NCBI RefSeq assembly: GCF_000213175.1
Contig: NW_009799101.1
Coordinates: 62,001 to 126,000 of the forward strand
Source: Neurospora tetrasperma FGSC 2508
Taxonomy: Eukaryota; Ascomycota; Sordariomycetes; Sordariales; Sordariaceae
Direction: 5' to 3'
DNA: 64,000 bases
Shown here: piece by piece, positions 20,965 through 31,165 of the stretch
How positions within the stretch are numbered: the stretch's first letter is position 1
Layout: each line of letters opens with the position of its first letter
Notes under the pieces: model-generated
What the model saw: only the letters and a program-made list of their open reading frames with translations
What the model was told of the DNA's origin: nothing
Databases searched by the model: none
Position numbers and translations under genes: made by a program

Positions 20965-22160
20965 TTAGGTCTGGTATGCAGAAAGACAGTGGTCAGCAAT
21001 AACATACCTGTGCAGTGCATAATGGAGGAGGGCAATGCAGTGGAAGTAGTAATTTTGCTGGAAGTCAGTGATCAGTGACGACGATGATGCCCGAGTCGCT
21101 GAAGATACAGCTGTACTAGACCCAGAGATGGCGGAGGCAGACGAGGTCGTTGAAATGACTGAAGATGAGTCCGGCGGTGTCGAGGAAGAAGAAGAAGAAG
21201 AAGTGGCCTGGGTCGTCCCCCATTGGCCTCGAAGACAGGCAAGCTCTACCACCGGCTTGACTGAACCAGTATATCCAGAGTTGTACCCAAACACAGTAGC
21301 AACAATGTAGGTCCTGTTGTATGCAGCAGCATAAGATGTCTGATTGCCCGGGTCGTTGAAGTTGGTGCCAACCATCCACGATAAACGTCCAACTTCATCC
21401 ACTGCGAAACTTCTGGCTGCATCCTCATCGCCGAGGTCAGACGCCTCGAAACCTGTGAAGACCGGTCAGCCCCCACTCATGCCCACATTCGAAGACTGCA
21501 CTTACCCAGTATATCTGCTTTAACCCTTCCCAGCGTGCTTTGGCAGCTTTCCGTGATGGTGTCAAGGGCCCATCCGCTGCACATGGTATTGCTGTCGGGA
21601 TTGCTCTTAAATGCTCCCCAGTTCTGAGTCAAGCTGGCTATCAGGTCTTTCTGACATTGACTGGGCAGAAAGGAACAGTCGTGCGCAATATCCGATGTGG
21701 GGTCAGGTAGCGTGCTGATGTAATAGTGTTGACAGACATACCACGAGGAATGCATGCTCCGAGGGAGGCCATTTTCCTTCCTGATGGAAGATGGAATGCC
21801 GAAATTGAGAGCTGCCACGTTGGTTGAGACATTCTCGTCCGTCACAGCGGGCGGAAAGCGCACCTCGTCCGCTATCCGCAAATGGGCAGTGAAGCCTGGT
21901 AGAGGACTTCCGGGGTACGGCTTTGTCCAGTCCAGGCCGGTGAAACTGGCAATGTCCGAGCGGTTAGGGCTTGCAAAGGCGGCTTCCAATGTGGACCATG
22001 ACATCGGCACAACATTGGAGGATGCGGCAAGATATTGAGTGTTGTCAAAGTAAATATAGGAAGTGTCGGGTGTTGTCTCGGCGAGGCACGGGTTGCCATG
22101 ACCAAAGAGCAAAAGCGCTAGTGACAGAGCGCCAGAGCTGATGGCAAACTTGACGGGCAT
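20965..22160 (-). CDS. Secreted protein with Ser-rich C-terminal region, function unknown
   Basis: Exons 22160-21506 and 21452-20965 join in phase (CTG G|GT TTC); the intron has donor GTAAGT and acceptor ACAG. The chosen start (MPVKFAISSGALSLALLLFG, cleavage after PCLA) gives a clear signal peptide; the upstream in-frame ATG does not. The ectodomain (about residues 30-310) has several Cys and N-glycosylation sequons and no domain I know. It is followed by a Ser/Thr-rich stalk (ATSSSSSSSTPPDSSS). The C-terminus is uncertain. As read it is 380 residues with a short hydrophobic end, but a donor GTATGT at 21007 and a CTAAC branch with a T-rich tract near 20940 allow another 83-nt intron that would end the protein at 20909. 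Extracellular or wall location is inferred from the signal and stalk. Confidence 0.72.
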
Positions 22161-23702
22161 GATGAGGACTGGACTGCAACAGCCAGGTGGCTCTGAGGTT
22201 TGGTGACTGGGACGTATGATGAAGAAAGGTCTTGATTTTGGAGTACGTAAGTCAACATGGCAACACATTGATTTTTAAGGGGGCATCGCCATTCGAAAAG
22301 ACTGACCGATACAGTACAGTTGGTACATTAGATCTGGATCCAGGGACCCGGGCAAGACATCACACCAGTTCAGGTTGATTGTATGTAACGGCCTGGCAGA
22401 AGCAGGAACCCATTACTTGAAGGGATTTGGATCAAACAGGAAGGTGGGCGACTTACACCAAATTAAGTAGCGTGCACTAGTGGCACGAGTGGGTACCTAT
22501 CTAGCATCCTGGAAGACATCCAATAGGTACGCTACTACTCAAGGTATGTAGCATCAAGAGACCAACAAGGCTTGTCGGCCCACAGGGCGTTCGTTGTTGG
22601 TTGTTGATTCCTGAGAAGCGCTTTGTCAACCTTGGTCAACGAAGTCCAACTGCTGAAAAATTACAGTCACAAAGTCCCACAATCTCTGCAGTGTGGTTGC
22701 GGATAGAAGCTGGTTCGATGTCCCGAATCTCTATTATGCCCTGGCAGCGAACGTCTCATGATCCAAGGACGCGCAATTTAACCTGATGTTGCCGTGACGA
22801 GGACTTTGAGAAGAAAGGCGGGATAAGGTCACTGATGGCACAGTAGGCGTGGGAGGCTTTGACGGTCTCTCATGTGCATCTGGATGCAATACAACCTCAG
22901 GATAGCTCCGCCCTGTGCGCCAATCACCATGTTTCCTCGAGCCGAACGAGGGATATCAGATCATGATTCGCTGTATGTATTGCGGACAGCTAGAAACGGA
23001 AAGGACCGAGGGTGAAAACCACTGATCTCGTTGTGGTGAGTCAGAGCCACTCGGCTTGGGATAACACTGATGAATTGCAAGCCCAATCTGCAAATTGAAA
23101 ATGCACAAGGTAGGTTGGCCAGAGGTCTCGGGCTAGCGATCCAACTGGTAGTAGGTAGTGGATACGGACGAATTGGTTTGGTCAGAGTCGTGATGTATTG
23201 ACTGTTGGAAGCCATGGTCTTGCTGCCGTTTAAGCGGGGCCTGCGGGGGCGCTGTTGGTGGTCAGATGCCGCTGCTGCAAAAGGAACATGATTCGAGGCT
23301 TGAAATTCGTGGGCATTGATACTAGCAAGAAATTGGTCTCCACTGGTACCTAGAATGATGTCGTTGAGGGTTGAGACTTGGTGGTTTGCAATGAAGAAAA
23401 TCGGACGGAAGACGGGACGAACCAGGACGGCCTGGACGGTATGTAACCCCAACCCTAAACCCTGGGTCCCCTGGCTGCCCGGGTTTCTACCTGGATGGAG
23501 CCCCACAATGGTCAAGTGCCCTGCAGGGCTGGTGGCCGCCCGCAGTCATGTGCCCACGCGACGCGCTGCTTGCTGACACCCGCAAGCCGTAGAGGTGTTC
23601 GCGGTCCACCAATACTCACAGTTCACGCCTAGGTTGCCTTCGGTGTTCCTTTGCTTCGTTTCATTTTCAGTTCCACAAAGACAACCGGGCAATGCGACAA
23701 AC
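22161..23702. promoter_or_regulatory. Divergent intergenic region upstream of the BRCT gene
   Basis: 1.54 kb between two divergent start codons, which must hold both promoters. A 184-codon open frame on the minus strand (22961-23515) lacks codon bias and motifs and is not called. No recognisable RNA gene. Confidence 0.5.
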
Positions 23703-26700
23703 ATGTCCAACCATCCCGCGTCTTCATCGCGCGCCGGATCGCCCTCGTCAGATCATGTTCTCTTTGATCCTTCCCATCCTCTCAAAGGCGTCGTCGTGTG
23801 CTGCACCAGCATCTCGCCAGAACTAAGGGTACCACCCACCTGCCGCCCTCAGCCTCGCCCTCCTCCCCTTGACAGCCAACTGACTCTGTGAAAATCAACA
23901 GACAGACATCGCCAACAAGACCGAAGAACTCGGCGGCAAGCACAAACACGACCTCACCCCCGATTGTACCCATCTCATCGTCGGCGAACACGATACGCCC
24001 AAGTACCGCCATGTCGCAAAGGAACGCCCCGACGTCAAGGCCATGGCCGCCGGCTGGATTGAAGCCCTCCGGAAGCTCTGGGTCGAAGACGCCGACATCG
24101 ACTTCATCGCCCTCGAGAAGGAATGGGAGCTGAAACCCTTCGAGACCGGCGGCGGCGAGCCAAACCTGGTAGATGGCACAATCCATCCCCGACGAAAACT
24201 CTTGGTCTGCTCGACCGGATTTATGGAACCCGAAGAGCGCCAGCACATCATCGACATGGTCGAAAAGGGCGGCGGCATATACACGGGCGACTTGACCCGC
24301 CGCGTCACCCACCTCGTCGTCTACAAGCCAGAAGGCCGCAAGTACCAGGCTGCTCAGAACTGGGGCATTAAAACTGTTTCGGTCGAGTGGATCAACGATT
24401 GCGTCGAGCGTGGCCTGATTCTAGACGAGAAATACTACGATCCCCTTCTTCCACAGGACGAACGAGGACTTGGTGCTTGGAACAGACAAAGCGGCCGCGT
24501 TCCCTCCCTGGGCAAAAGACTGAGAGAAAGCGCCGCCGAGGGACAAGAAGCCGGGAGGAGAAAGCTGAGAAAGACTGCTAGTATCAAGCTCAACAGCCAG
24601 AGGGATAGTCTGTGGGGAAGCATTTTGGGTGTACCCCCGGCAGCCACTTCTTCGCCTGCTGCTGCTGCTCCGGCTCCCCTTACCGGAGCTTCTCAACCAC
24701 AGCCGCCTGCCTCAGCACCCGCCCCGCGCGATCCGAGCCAACAACAGCCTTCGGGCCCAGAAGCACAATCGGTGGACACCCAGGGCTCGAGGCTTTCGTC
24801 GTTCGGCATACCACATGACGAGTTCATATTTGCCTACTGCTGCTTCTACATTGCCGGTTTTGCCCTCAAAGAGACCGAAATCCTCATAAACACCGTCGCT
24901 TCTCTCGGCGGCGTCGTCTGTCAAACCCTTGACGAGTGCGCGTCTGCCTCTGGCGCCCAAATGGCTCACCGCTTCCTCGTCGTACCACAGAACTCTCAAC
25001 CAGACAGCCACCCCCGCCTTCCACCCAACGTCTACATCATTACCGAATTTTACATTGAACGGTGTTTACACAAGAAATACTTCTTCGACCCCCACGAGCA
25101 TGCCCTCGGCCAGCCGTTTCGCGCCTTTCCCATTCCAGACTTCGATACACTTTCCATCTCGACAGCAGGGTTTACGGGCGTCGATCTCAACCATGTGGAT
25201 AAAGCTATTAGGCAATTGGGTGCCAGGTACGAAGAGAGGTTCACGGCTGATGTGTCTGTTCTCGTAGCACCGTCGGTTTCAGTTATAAGGAAACAGAAAC
25301 TCGACATGGCGCTCCGGTGGAAGGTACCGATCGTTACGGCAGAATGGTTGTGGACGTGCATCAATTCGGGGTTCAAGTGCCCTATTGAGGATTTTCTCTT
25401 CCCCGAACTCAACCAGAAGATCCGTTCCGAGGAACCACCGGCGTCAAAGGGCAGCCAGGTCCCTAGGCAGGACAAGGCCAAGGAGAAGCAAACCAAGCAA
25501 TCCAAGCTAGAGAGCGTTGATAAAGATCTACTCCCCAAACCGGCTGCCGCCGCCACCGCAAGCAAATCACGCAGTCGCGTGGACGCCTCCGACTTTACCT
25601 CTGCTATCCGAGAGAAGATGAGATCTTCAGCTTCAGAGTTCAAGAACACGAAAGCAACGCCAGCGCTGGCACCGGCATTAGACGAGTCCCACGATAGCTA
25701 CGAGACAGCACCGAGTCAGCGACAAGCAAGCACGGCGAATACCACACCTAAAAAGAAGACGGCAGCATCAGCTGGCGCACCGCTAACCGATATTTCCAAC
25801 CTCTCCCAGCCCGCCTCCTCTTCAAATCAAAAACAAAAGGAGCAGCCACTACGCAAACCACTACACAAGATACGAAGCGAGATAGCAGATTCTGACGCGG
25901 AGTCTGCAGCGGACGACGACGATCTTCCCCTCCCTGGCGAAGACGACTTGCCAGTCGTTGTCGAGGGAGAGTCCGGCAAACGACAACAGTCTAAATCGCC
26001 GAGCAAGCTTAAAGCCTTGGAGGAAGAGCCGGTGATAGAAGACCCAGGCGAAACCGGCGAAGAACTCCGCCGCCGCTTGCTCAAAGAAGCAGAAGAGAAG
26101 AAAAGGGCCGAGAAGGTAAAGGTGACGGATCGATTGGTCGACTTGTTGTTGGATGCCGGTGGTGACGGCGAGGCCAGCATGGAAACTGCCGCAGCAACGT
26201 CATTCGCCAGCGCTCTCTCATACACACATGGGGCCAGAGGCACCTCCGTCACGGCTGTAGAGACAATAGAGGCCAGGGCCATGACCGCGGTAACAAGAGC
26301 ACCAAGCGAAGCCGCCTCCGTGCGCTCCGATGACGGATCCGTCACCGGCAAATCCCGTCGACGGAAGCGAGAGATCCTAGGGAGAGCGATGAGCAACGTG
26401 TCAGCGGCAAGCGAGGACGGTCTGGCAGCCGATTCTCCTCCGCCTCGTGGAGCCGAGCTGGTAGGGCGCCAAGCTAGATCCCTTCGAACTTCGACTTCCG
26501 GACGCCATGCTCAACAGTTACAGCACAAAGAGACCACTCCCCCAGCAGCCGCGCCTGCCACCACCACAACCGCCACCGCTTCAACAAAGCGCAGAACCCG
26601 CTCCAAGAAAGACGATAAGGAGGGACCACCCCCCACACAAGTAGATTACCAAGACATCGACTCCCGGAAGGCCAGGCAGAAGCTCCTCTCCAAGCTCGGC

Positions 26701-26916
26701 GATGATAAAGCTACTGATCCCGCCGCCGTCTCTAAGCGAGCGGCGGAGGAACAGACGACAGTGTCGATTGGAGACTTGGATGCGTTTGTTAGGGAGAATG
26801 AAGATCACGGCATGGGAAGCCCAACGGGGCTGGGGAGGACGATGAGGAATGCTGCACATGGGGAGAAGGGGTATGGGGGGAGGAAGAGGACTACGAGGAG
26901 GTCGAAGGGGGCATAA
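23703..26916 (+). CDS. dpb11: Four-BRCT replication/checkpoint scaffold (Dpb11/Rad4/TopBP1 orthologue)
   Basis: Exons 23703-23828 and 23902-26916 join in phase 0 (CTA AGG|ACA GAC) to give 1046 residues. The donor GTACCA is weak; the acceptor is ACAG. Four BRCT repeats are visible: BRCT1 about residues 15-105 (LKGVVVCCTSIS, split by the intron, then THLIVG and AAGWIEAL), BRCT2 about 139-225 (KLLVCSTGF, GGGIYTGDLT, THLVV, VEWINDCV), BRCT3 about 348-440 (CCFYIAGF, ITEFYIERCL) and BRCT4 about 455-540 (ISTAGFTG, VTAEWLWTCI). Tandem BRCT pairs 1+2 and 3+4 are the Dpb11/Cut5 layout; these proteins bind phosphorylated Sld3, Sld2 and 9-1-1 to start replication and activate the Mec1/ATR kinase. The C-terminal 500 residues are low-complexity, Ser/Ala-rich and acidic, with basic patches at the end. 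Nuclear. Assignment is strong from domain order. Confidence 0.92.
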
Positions 26917-26951
26917 AACCTCGATCGAGGTGATGATGGAACGGGAGAGTC

Positions 26952-27104
26952 CATTAATGGGATATTGGGGGTGCATAGCACCGTACCTCCATAGTACCGT
27001 TCATTGTAAGCAAACACTATCTTTGGAGATAACCGTTGAGCTCAGAATAACCGTTCAGCTCAGAAAAACCGTTCTAGGGAGATCTAAGGGATTTGATTGG
27101 CTGG
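26952..27104 (+). repeat. Left terminal inverted repeat of the MITE-like element
   Basis: Contains five ACCGT(T) cores near 26980, 26996, 27031, 27050 and 27067; the last three form a tandem of about 19 bp with the shared sequence AACCGTTSAGCTCAGAA. Pairs with 27658-27811. Confidence 0.75.
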
Positions 27105-27280
27105 ATTAGTTTGGGAATAGGTACTTCTTGCCTTCTTTCTACTCTATACTACGAAGTTACTCTACTAAGGCTGGGTAAGGTAATTGAAACCTCGTGGCTT
27201 CCCAAGATCTCGTGCCTTCCCAAGACCTCGTTACCCCCCCCCTCCTCCCTAAAATCCAATCTACCAAGTTCACTACCTTA

Positions 27281-27366
27281 TATCGCCATCGCCATCGTTA
27301 TCGTTATCGCCATCGTTATCGCCATCGTTATCGCTATCGCTATCGTTATCGTCATCGCTATCGCCA
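27281..27366 (+). repeat. CGNNAT hexamer array inside the MITE interior
   Basis: About fourteen units of CGCCAT, CGTTAT, CGCTAT or CGTCAT follow each other. Units differ mainly at the two middle positions. It is open in some frames only because of its 6-bp period and is not called as coding. Confidence 0.9.
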
Positions 27367-27657
27367 TTGCGTTAATTGCCTATATTGAAATTAGTTGACG
27401 AAATGAAATGGGATGCAGCCGTACCTACCTAGGGATGATAGCCGTTGTTGTTGTCGTTATTAGTGGTTGAAAAGTTGAAGTTGGGAGAGTTGGGGAGTCG
27501 ATGGAACTTTGGCTTTTTGAACTCCGTCTCCTTCTCTCTCCTTCTCTCTCCTTTGCTCCCTTCTAAACCTTCTCTTTTCCATCGTCCCTTCTTAAAAGGG
27601 GAGTCTCTTCAACTCTCACTAGCTCCCGCCCAACATATGGCCCTCTATTCTTATTTT

Positions 27658-27811
27658 AGCCAATCAGAGCTTAGAGATTCTATTAAAATGGTTTCTCTGA
27701 GTTGAACGGTTTCTTTGAGGAGCACGGTTATTTCAAGGATCACGGATATCGCCGTTCTGTAACGGTTTTTTCTATAGCACGGTTTTCTGGCACACCAGAT
27801 TCCCATTAATG
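27658..27811 (-). repeat. Right terminal inverted repeat of the MITE-like element
   Basis: Reverse complement reads CATTAATGGGAATCTGG at the outer end and CTGATTGGCT at the inner end, with ACCGTG/ACCGTT cores at spacings like the left arm. Confidence 0.75.
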
Positions 27812-28527
27812 TCATGAGCAACAGTACCTCTAACATATAGCGAAGCATTCTAGTTTCAGTTTAGCTACCTACCTTAGGTTTTGTTTGATATCTCTACCTA
27901 CTACCTAGGTAACCTTGGAAATATTCATATTTGATGGATTTCTTAGACTTGGCGATGCATAGGACTTGTTCGTGGGTTCTGCTTTGTTCAAATCATCCAA
28001 CGTACTTTGATCATGACTTGAATTATTCTTCTTCAGTCTTTCTCATTGCATTACCCACATCTTTTTCCTAGGTACTCTTCGTTTATTCATAGTAATTATA
28101 CATCGTTATCTCTTCCACGTCCTGGTCTAGTACTGGTCTATTCATCTGCTCAGTACCTGCTCCTACCACACTGCACGTAATTGCTTCAAAATTGTCCCTA
28201 ATTTAAAAGTTAGTAGATTCTACTTCAAAAGCAGCATATTTACATTATCAAAATGGTTAGGTACCTACGTAGGGATCCAAAAGGACCTAGCAAGGTCCAA
28301 TTTGGTGCATTTTATATTGGAACAAGCATATCCACAGCACAAAACATTTATGGAAGTTAGATCGAGGTCTTGAACTAACAAACAAACCCAGTCATTCATT
28401 CAATTGAGCTGTACATAGTCGTCATCGTCAAAAAAGAAAACCCGTGGTATATCCATCATGTCCAAACCAGCCAAAGTATCGTATCAAAACCCATGAACCC
28501 TTCTAATTCTCTCTTTCTCAGTCCTCA

Positions 28528-31165
28528 TCACAAATGCTGACTGGCCTCGGTCAGAATACTCAGCAGCGTAACCGCCGCGCCTCCAATGAGTGCGCTCTTA
28601 CTCGACTTCTCGCTGCGTTCTCTGCGCTCCCGTTCCCTATCGCGGTCCCGATCACGGTCCCGATCATGGTGGCGGGAGGAGCGGTGACGATCGCCGCGAT
28701 CCCTTTCCCTTTCCCTGTCGCGGTCTCGATCTCGGTCCCTGTCACGGTCCCTTTCGCCGCCACCGCCATCTCGGTACCTAGAATCTCTGTCGCGATCCCT
28801 ATCTCCTCTTTCACGGTCGCGGTCACGGTCCCTTTCTCTCTCCCTTTCCCGGTCTCTGGTGTCTCTAGGATCCCGGAGGTCACGATCACGCTCCCTGTCC
28901 CTTTCTCTGTCCCGATCTCTCCTCGAGCGAGAAGGGTCGCGGTGGTGGTCCCTGTCACGGTCCCTTCCAAGATCCGCCCCAACCAAATCTCGTGGGCGTA
29001 CACGGCTTCGACTTCGATCACGGTCCCTGTCCCTGTCCCTATCTTTATCATCCCGATGCCTGCTGCGGTCACGGTCACGGTCACGGTCGTCCCTGCTCGG
29101 ATCCCTATTGGTTCTGCGCCGGTTTTCGCGCTCCTCCTCCCGTCTCTTCCGCTCCGCATACTCCCCAGGACTAATCTCCTTCGGACCATCCCTCCCAAAC
29201 CGGACATGATTCGTGTTCTTGTTCTTGAGAATCGGTTTCGGGGCCGTGGTAGTGCTGCTAGGGCTTGTGATACTACTGCTGATCTTTGAGTTATCGTCTC
29301 CATTTACACTTGCCGGCGGCGACACAATCACCGGTTGACCGGCCCTCTGGGCATCCTGGTTGGTAGAGGCATTGATTGAAGCATCACTCGCCCGCCGCCG
29401 ACGGTGTCTCCTCCTTCTAGCAGCAGATGCATCGTCGCTCACGTCGTCCGTGTCTGAGGACTCGCTGCTGCTGCTGTCCGAGTGCCGCCGGGTCTCTGCG
29501 CTGCGTCGGCGGCGGCCGTCACTGGTCGTGTCGGGTGTAGGCCAGGTACTGTGTCTCCCCTGAGCAGCAGCAGCAGCATACCTCCTGGCATTCCTGACTT
29601 CGGTCGTTTGTCTGGCAAACTCGAGAATGTCTTTTTTGGTCAGCTCGCCTAGGACAGCAACAAAATCGGGACGAGCTTCGTAGCGCACGCCGGCCCTTTC
29701 GAGCACTTCGGGAGACACCAGCTTGCGCTTGATGCGGGTCCATTTCGCATCTATGGGAATTTCTTTGCCCTTGCCGTCTGGTGCTAGACGGGTGTATTGT
29801 CGAGGAATTGTGGGCTTAGGGCTGGGTATGCCGTTGCCTACTGGGGGTGCAGGTGACATGAACGATGCTGCGGTGGTTGGTGGCCCTTGGGAAGGTGGTG
29901 CATCTGGGTAGGGCGGCATAGCCAGGGGTGGGACGTAGCGAGGGGAAGTGCCGTACTGGGCGGCGGAGGAAGAGGCAGAAAACATGCCGTTGCTGGACTG
30001 GGACTTGTTGCCGGGGATGGTGAGCGGTGGAGGGCCACCGGGGGTGAGGTAATGTCCTTTGCTGGGCGAGGTACCGGGAGAGGCGAAGTGGTGGTCATTT
30101 CCCGTGGGATAGGGGGCCAATTGCATAGAACCCATGCGGGCGGCAAGAATGTCGGGGTTGTGGTTGTCGAGATCTATGAGGTCGCGGGTTGAGATCAAGG
30201 CACCTGCTTGGGATCCAGTGATGGAATCCGAGTCTGAAGCGTCTGGGGTTTGAACATCGTAGCTGTATTGGCTGTTGAGACCAGGGGTCCTATGGTGATG
30301 GAACGGCTGCAAAGCTCGTGGTACCTTGGGGTCATAGTCTGGAAACCTTGAACTATCTTGTTGACCGTTGGACGAGGCATGGTGATCGAGCAAACCACGA
30401 ACGGACGGCGGTGAACCGGCGTGAGGGGATTGGTTGGCCTCGAGTTCGCGGATATACGCTCGTAGAACCTCCTGTTTCCATTGTGAGATGATGCTGTTTC
30501 ACAAAGGTCCATTCACCGCAATAGGTATCACTAACCTTATTCTTCCTCAGGATCTCGGGCGAAAACCCCTCCTTTTCGAGCTCCTCCTTGAAGGTCTGCC
30601 AAGTATCCTCCCTCATTTCGGTGGTAGGGGACGCTCGGTTTTGGAACATCCTCGTCGCAACCCGTTCCAGCTTATCCTTGATCATGTCCAGCTGCTTGCC
30701 ATCGGTATGGTTCAACACCTCCTGGGCGTTCTCCGGGTTATGAACCTGCACGGCATCGAGAAGCTTGGCGATCTTGCGAGTCGGGGATTCCAGATCCAAG
30801 AGGTTCAGCCTCAACTGCAGGCGGTCATTCACCCCATCGCGCCCGTCGCCATATTGGCGGAGGATGTCGTCCACTTCGCGCAGGGCTTCATCGCTGTCTT
30901 CGACGGCGGAGGCTAATCGTTTGGCGTAGATGTTATCGCGCGAAGTGTCCTTGAGGACCGAGTCCTGATCTTGGGATTCAACGTGCAGGTATTTCAAGGC
31001 TTGGTGCAGGCCTTTGAGGTCCTCCTCCATCCACTTGAGGGGCGCGTCGTCGGCGGCGTCATGATTGACCCGTTTGACGTCGCGGAGTAACTGACGAGCG
31101 TAGGCGTGGACGGACTCGACAGTCGGGGTTGAGTAATCGCCAGAAGGAACCGTCATCGGAATCAA
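28528..31165 (-). CDS. Large RD/RE-repeat protein (DUF8035-like), tail hydrophobic
   Basis: Exons 31165-30536 and 30471-28528 join in phase 0 (AAT AAG|GAG GTT) to give 857 residues; the intron of 64 nt has donor GTTAGT and acceptor ACAG. A second Met at residue 4 is an alternative start. Residues 1-230 are helical and charged, with coiled-coil character. The centre (residues 270-420) is Pro/Ser-rich and disordered. A conserved block near 430-510 (RQYTRLAPDGKGKEIP, KWTRIKRKLVSPEVLERAG, YEARPDFVAVLG) matches a fungal domain I remember as DUF8035. Residues about 640-830 are a long Arg-Asp/Arg-Glu repeat like those of RNA-processing proteins. The last 20 residues are unexpectedly hydrophobic (ALIGGAAVTLLSIL). 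Function is unknown; RNA binding or phase separation is only inference from the repeat. Confidence 0.82.
28605..29110 (-). repeat. Hexanucleotide-derived RD/RE repeat tract
   Basis: CGGGAC/CGTGAC/AGGGAC-type units repeat irregularly and encode the Arg-Asp/Arg-Glu region of the gene above. The period keeps other frames open on both strands, producing long shadow frames. Confidence 0.85.

Larger units (their letters stand above)
26952..27811. mobile_element. MITE-like element with ~153-bp terminal inverted repeats
   Basis: The left arm (26952-27104) and right arm (27658-27811, read in reverse complement) align along their whole length. Both begin CATTAATGGG, share several ACCGTT cores at matching spacing and end with GATTGGCT. 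By eye they are roughly 60-70% identical, so the insertion is old. The 553-bp interior has no transposase frame and contains a CGNNAT hexamer array, so the element is non-autonomous. Each end carries TTAA inside CATTAATG: if TTAA is the target-site duplication the element would be piggyBac-like (TTAA|TGGG...CCCA|TTAA); if all eight bases are duplicated it would be hAT-like. Family is unresolved. It sits 35 bp beyond the BRCT gene stop codon. Confidence 0.75.
26917..28527. other. Convergent intergenic DNA carrying an inverted-repeat element
   Basis: 1.6 kb between the convergent stops of the BRCT gene and the RD-repeat gene. Most of the left half is the MITE-like element described separately. 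The right half (27812-28527) is AT-rich with TACCTA motifs near 27870-27910 and holds the 3' region of the RD-repeat gene. Confidence 0.6.

Noticed and set aside
22961-23515. 184-codon minus-strand frame between the secreted-protein and BRCT genes
   Set aside because: No codon bias, no signal or domain, and it lies in a divergent promoter region.
28534-29303. Long open frames overlapping the RD/RE tract on both strands (for example 251 and 247 codons)
   Set aside because: They exist because the hexamer period removes stops from every frame; only the annotated frame joins a conserved upstream exon.
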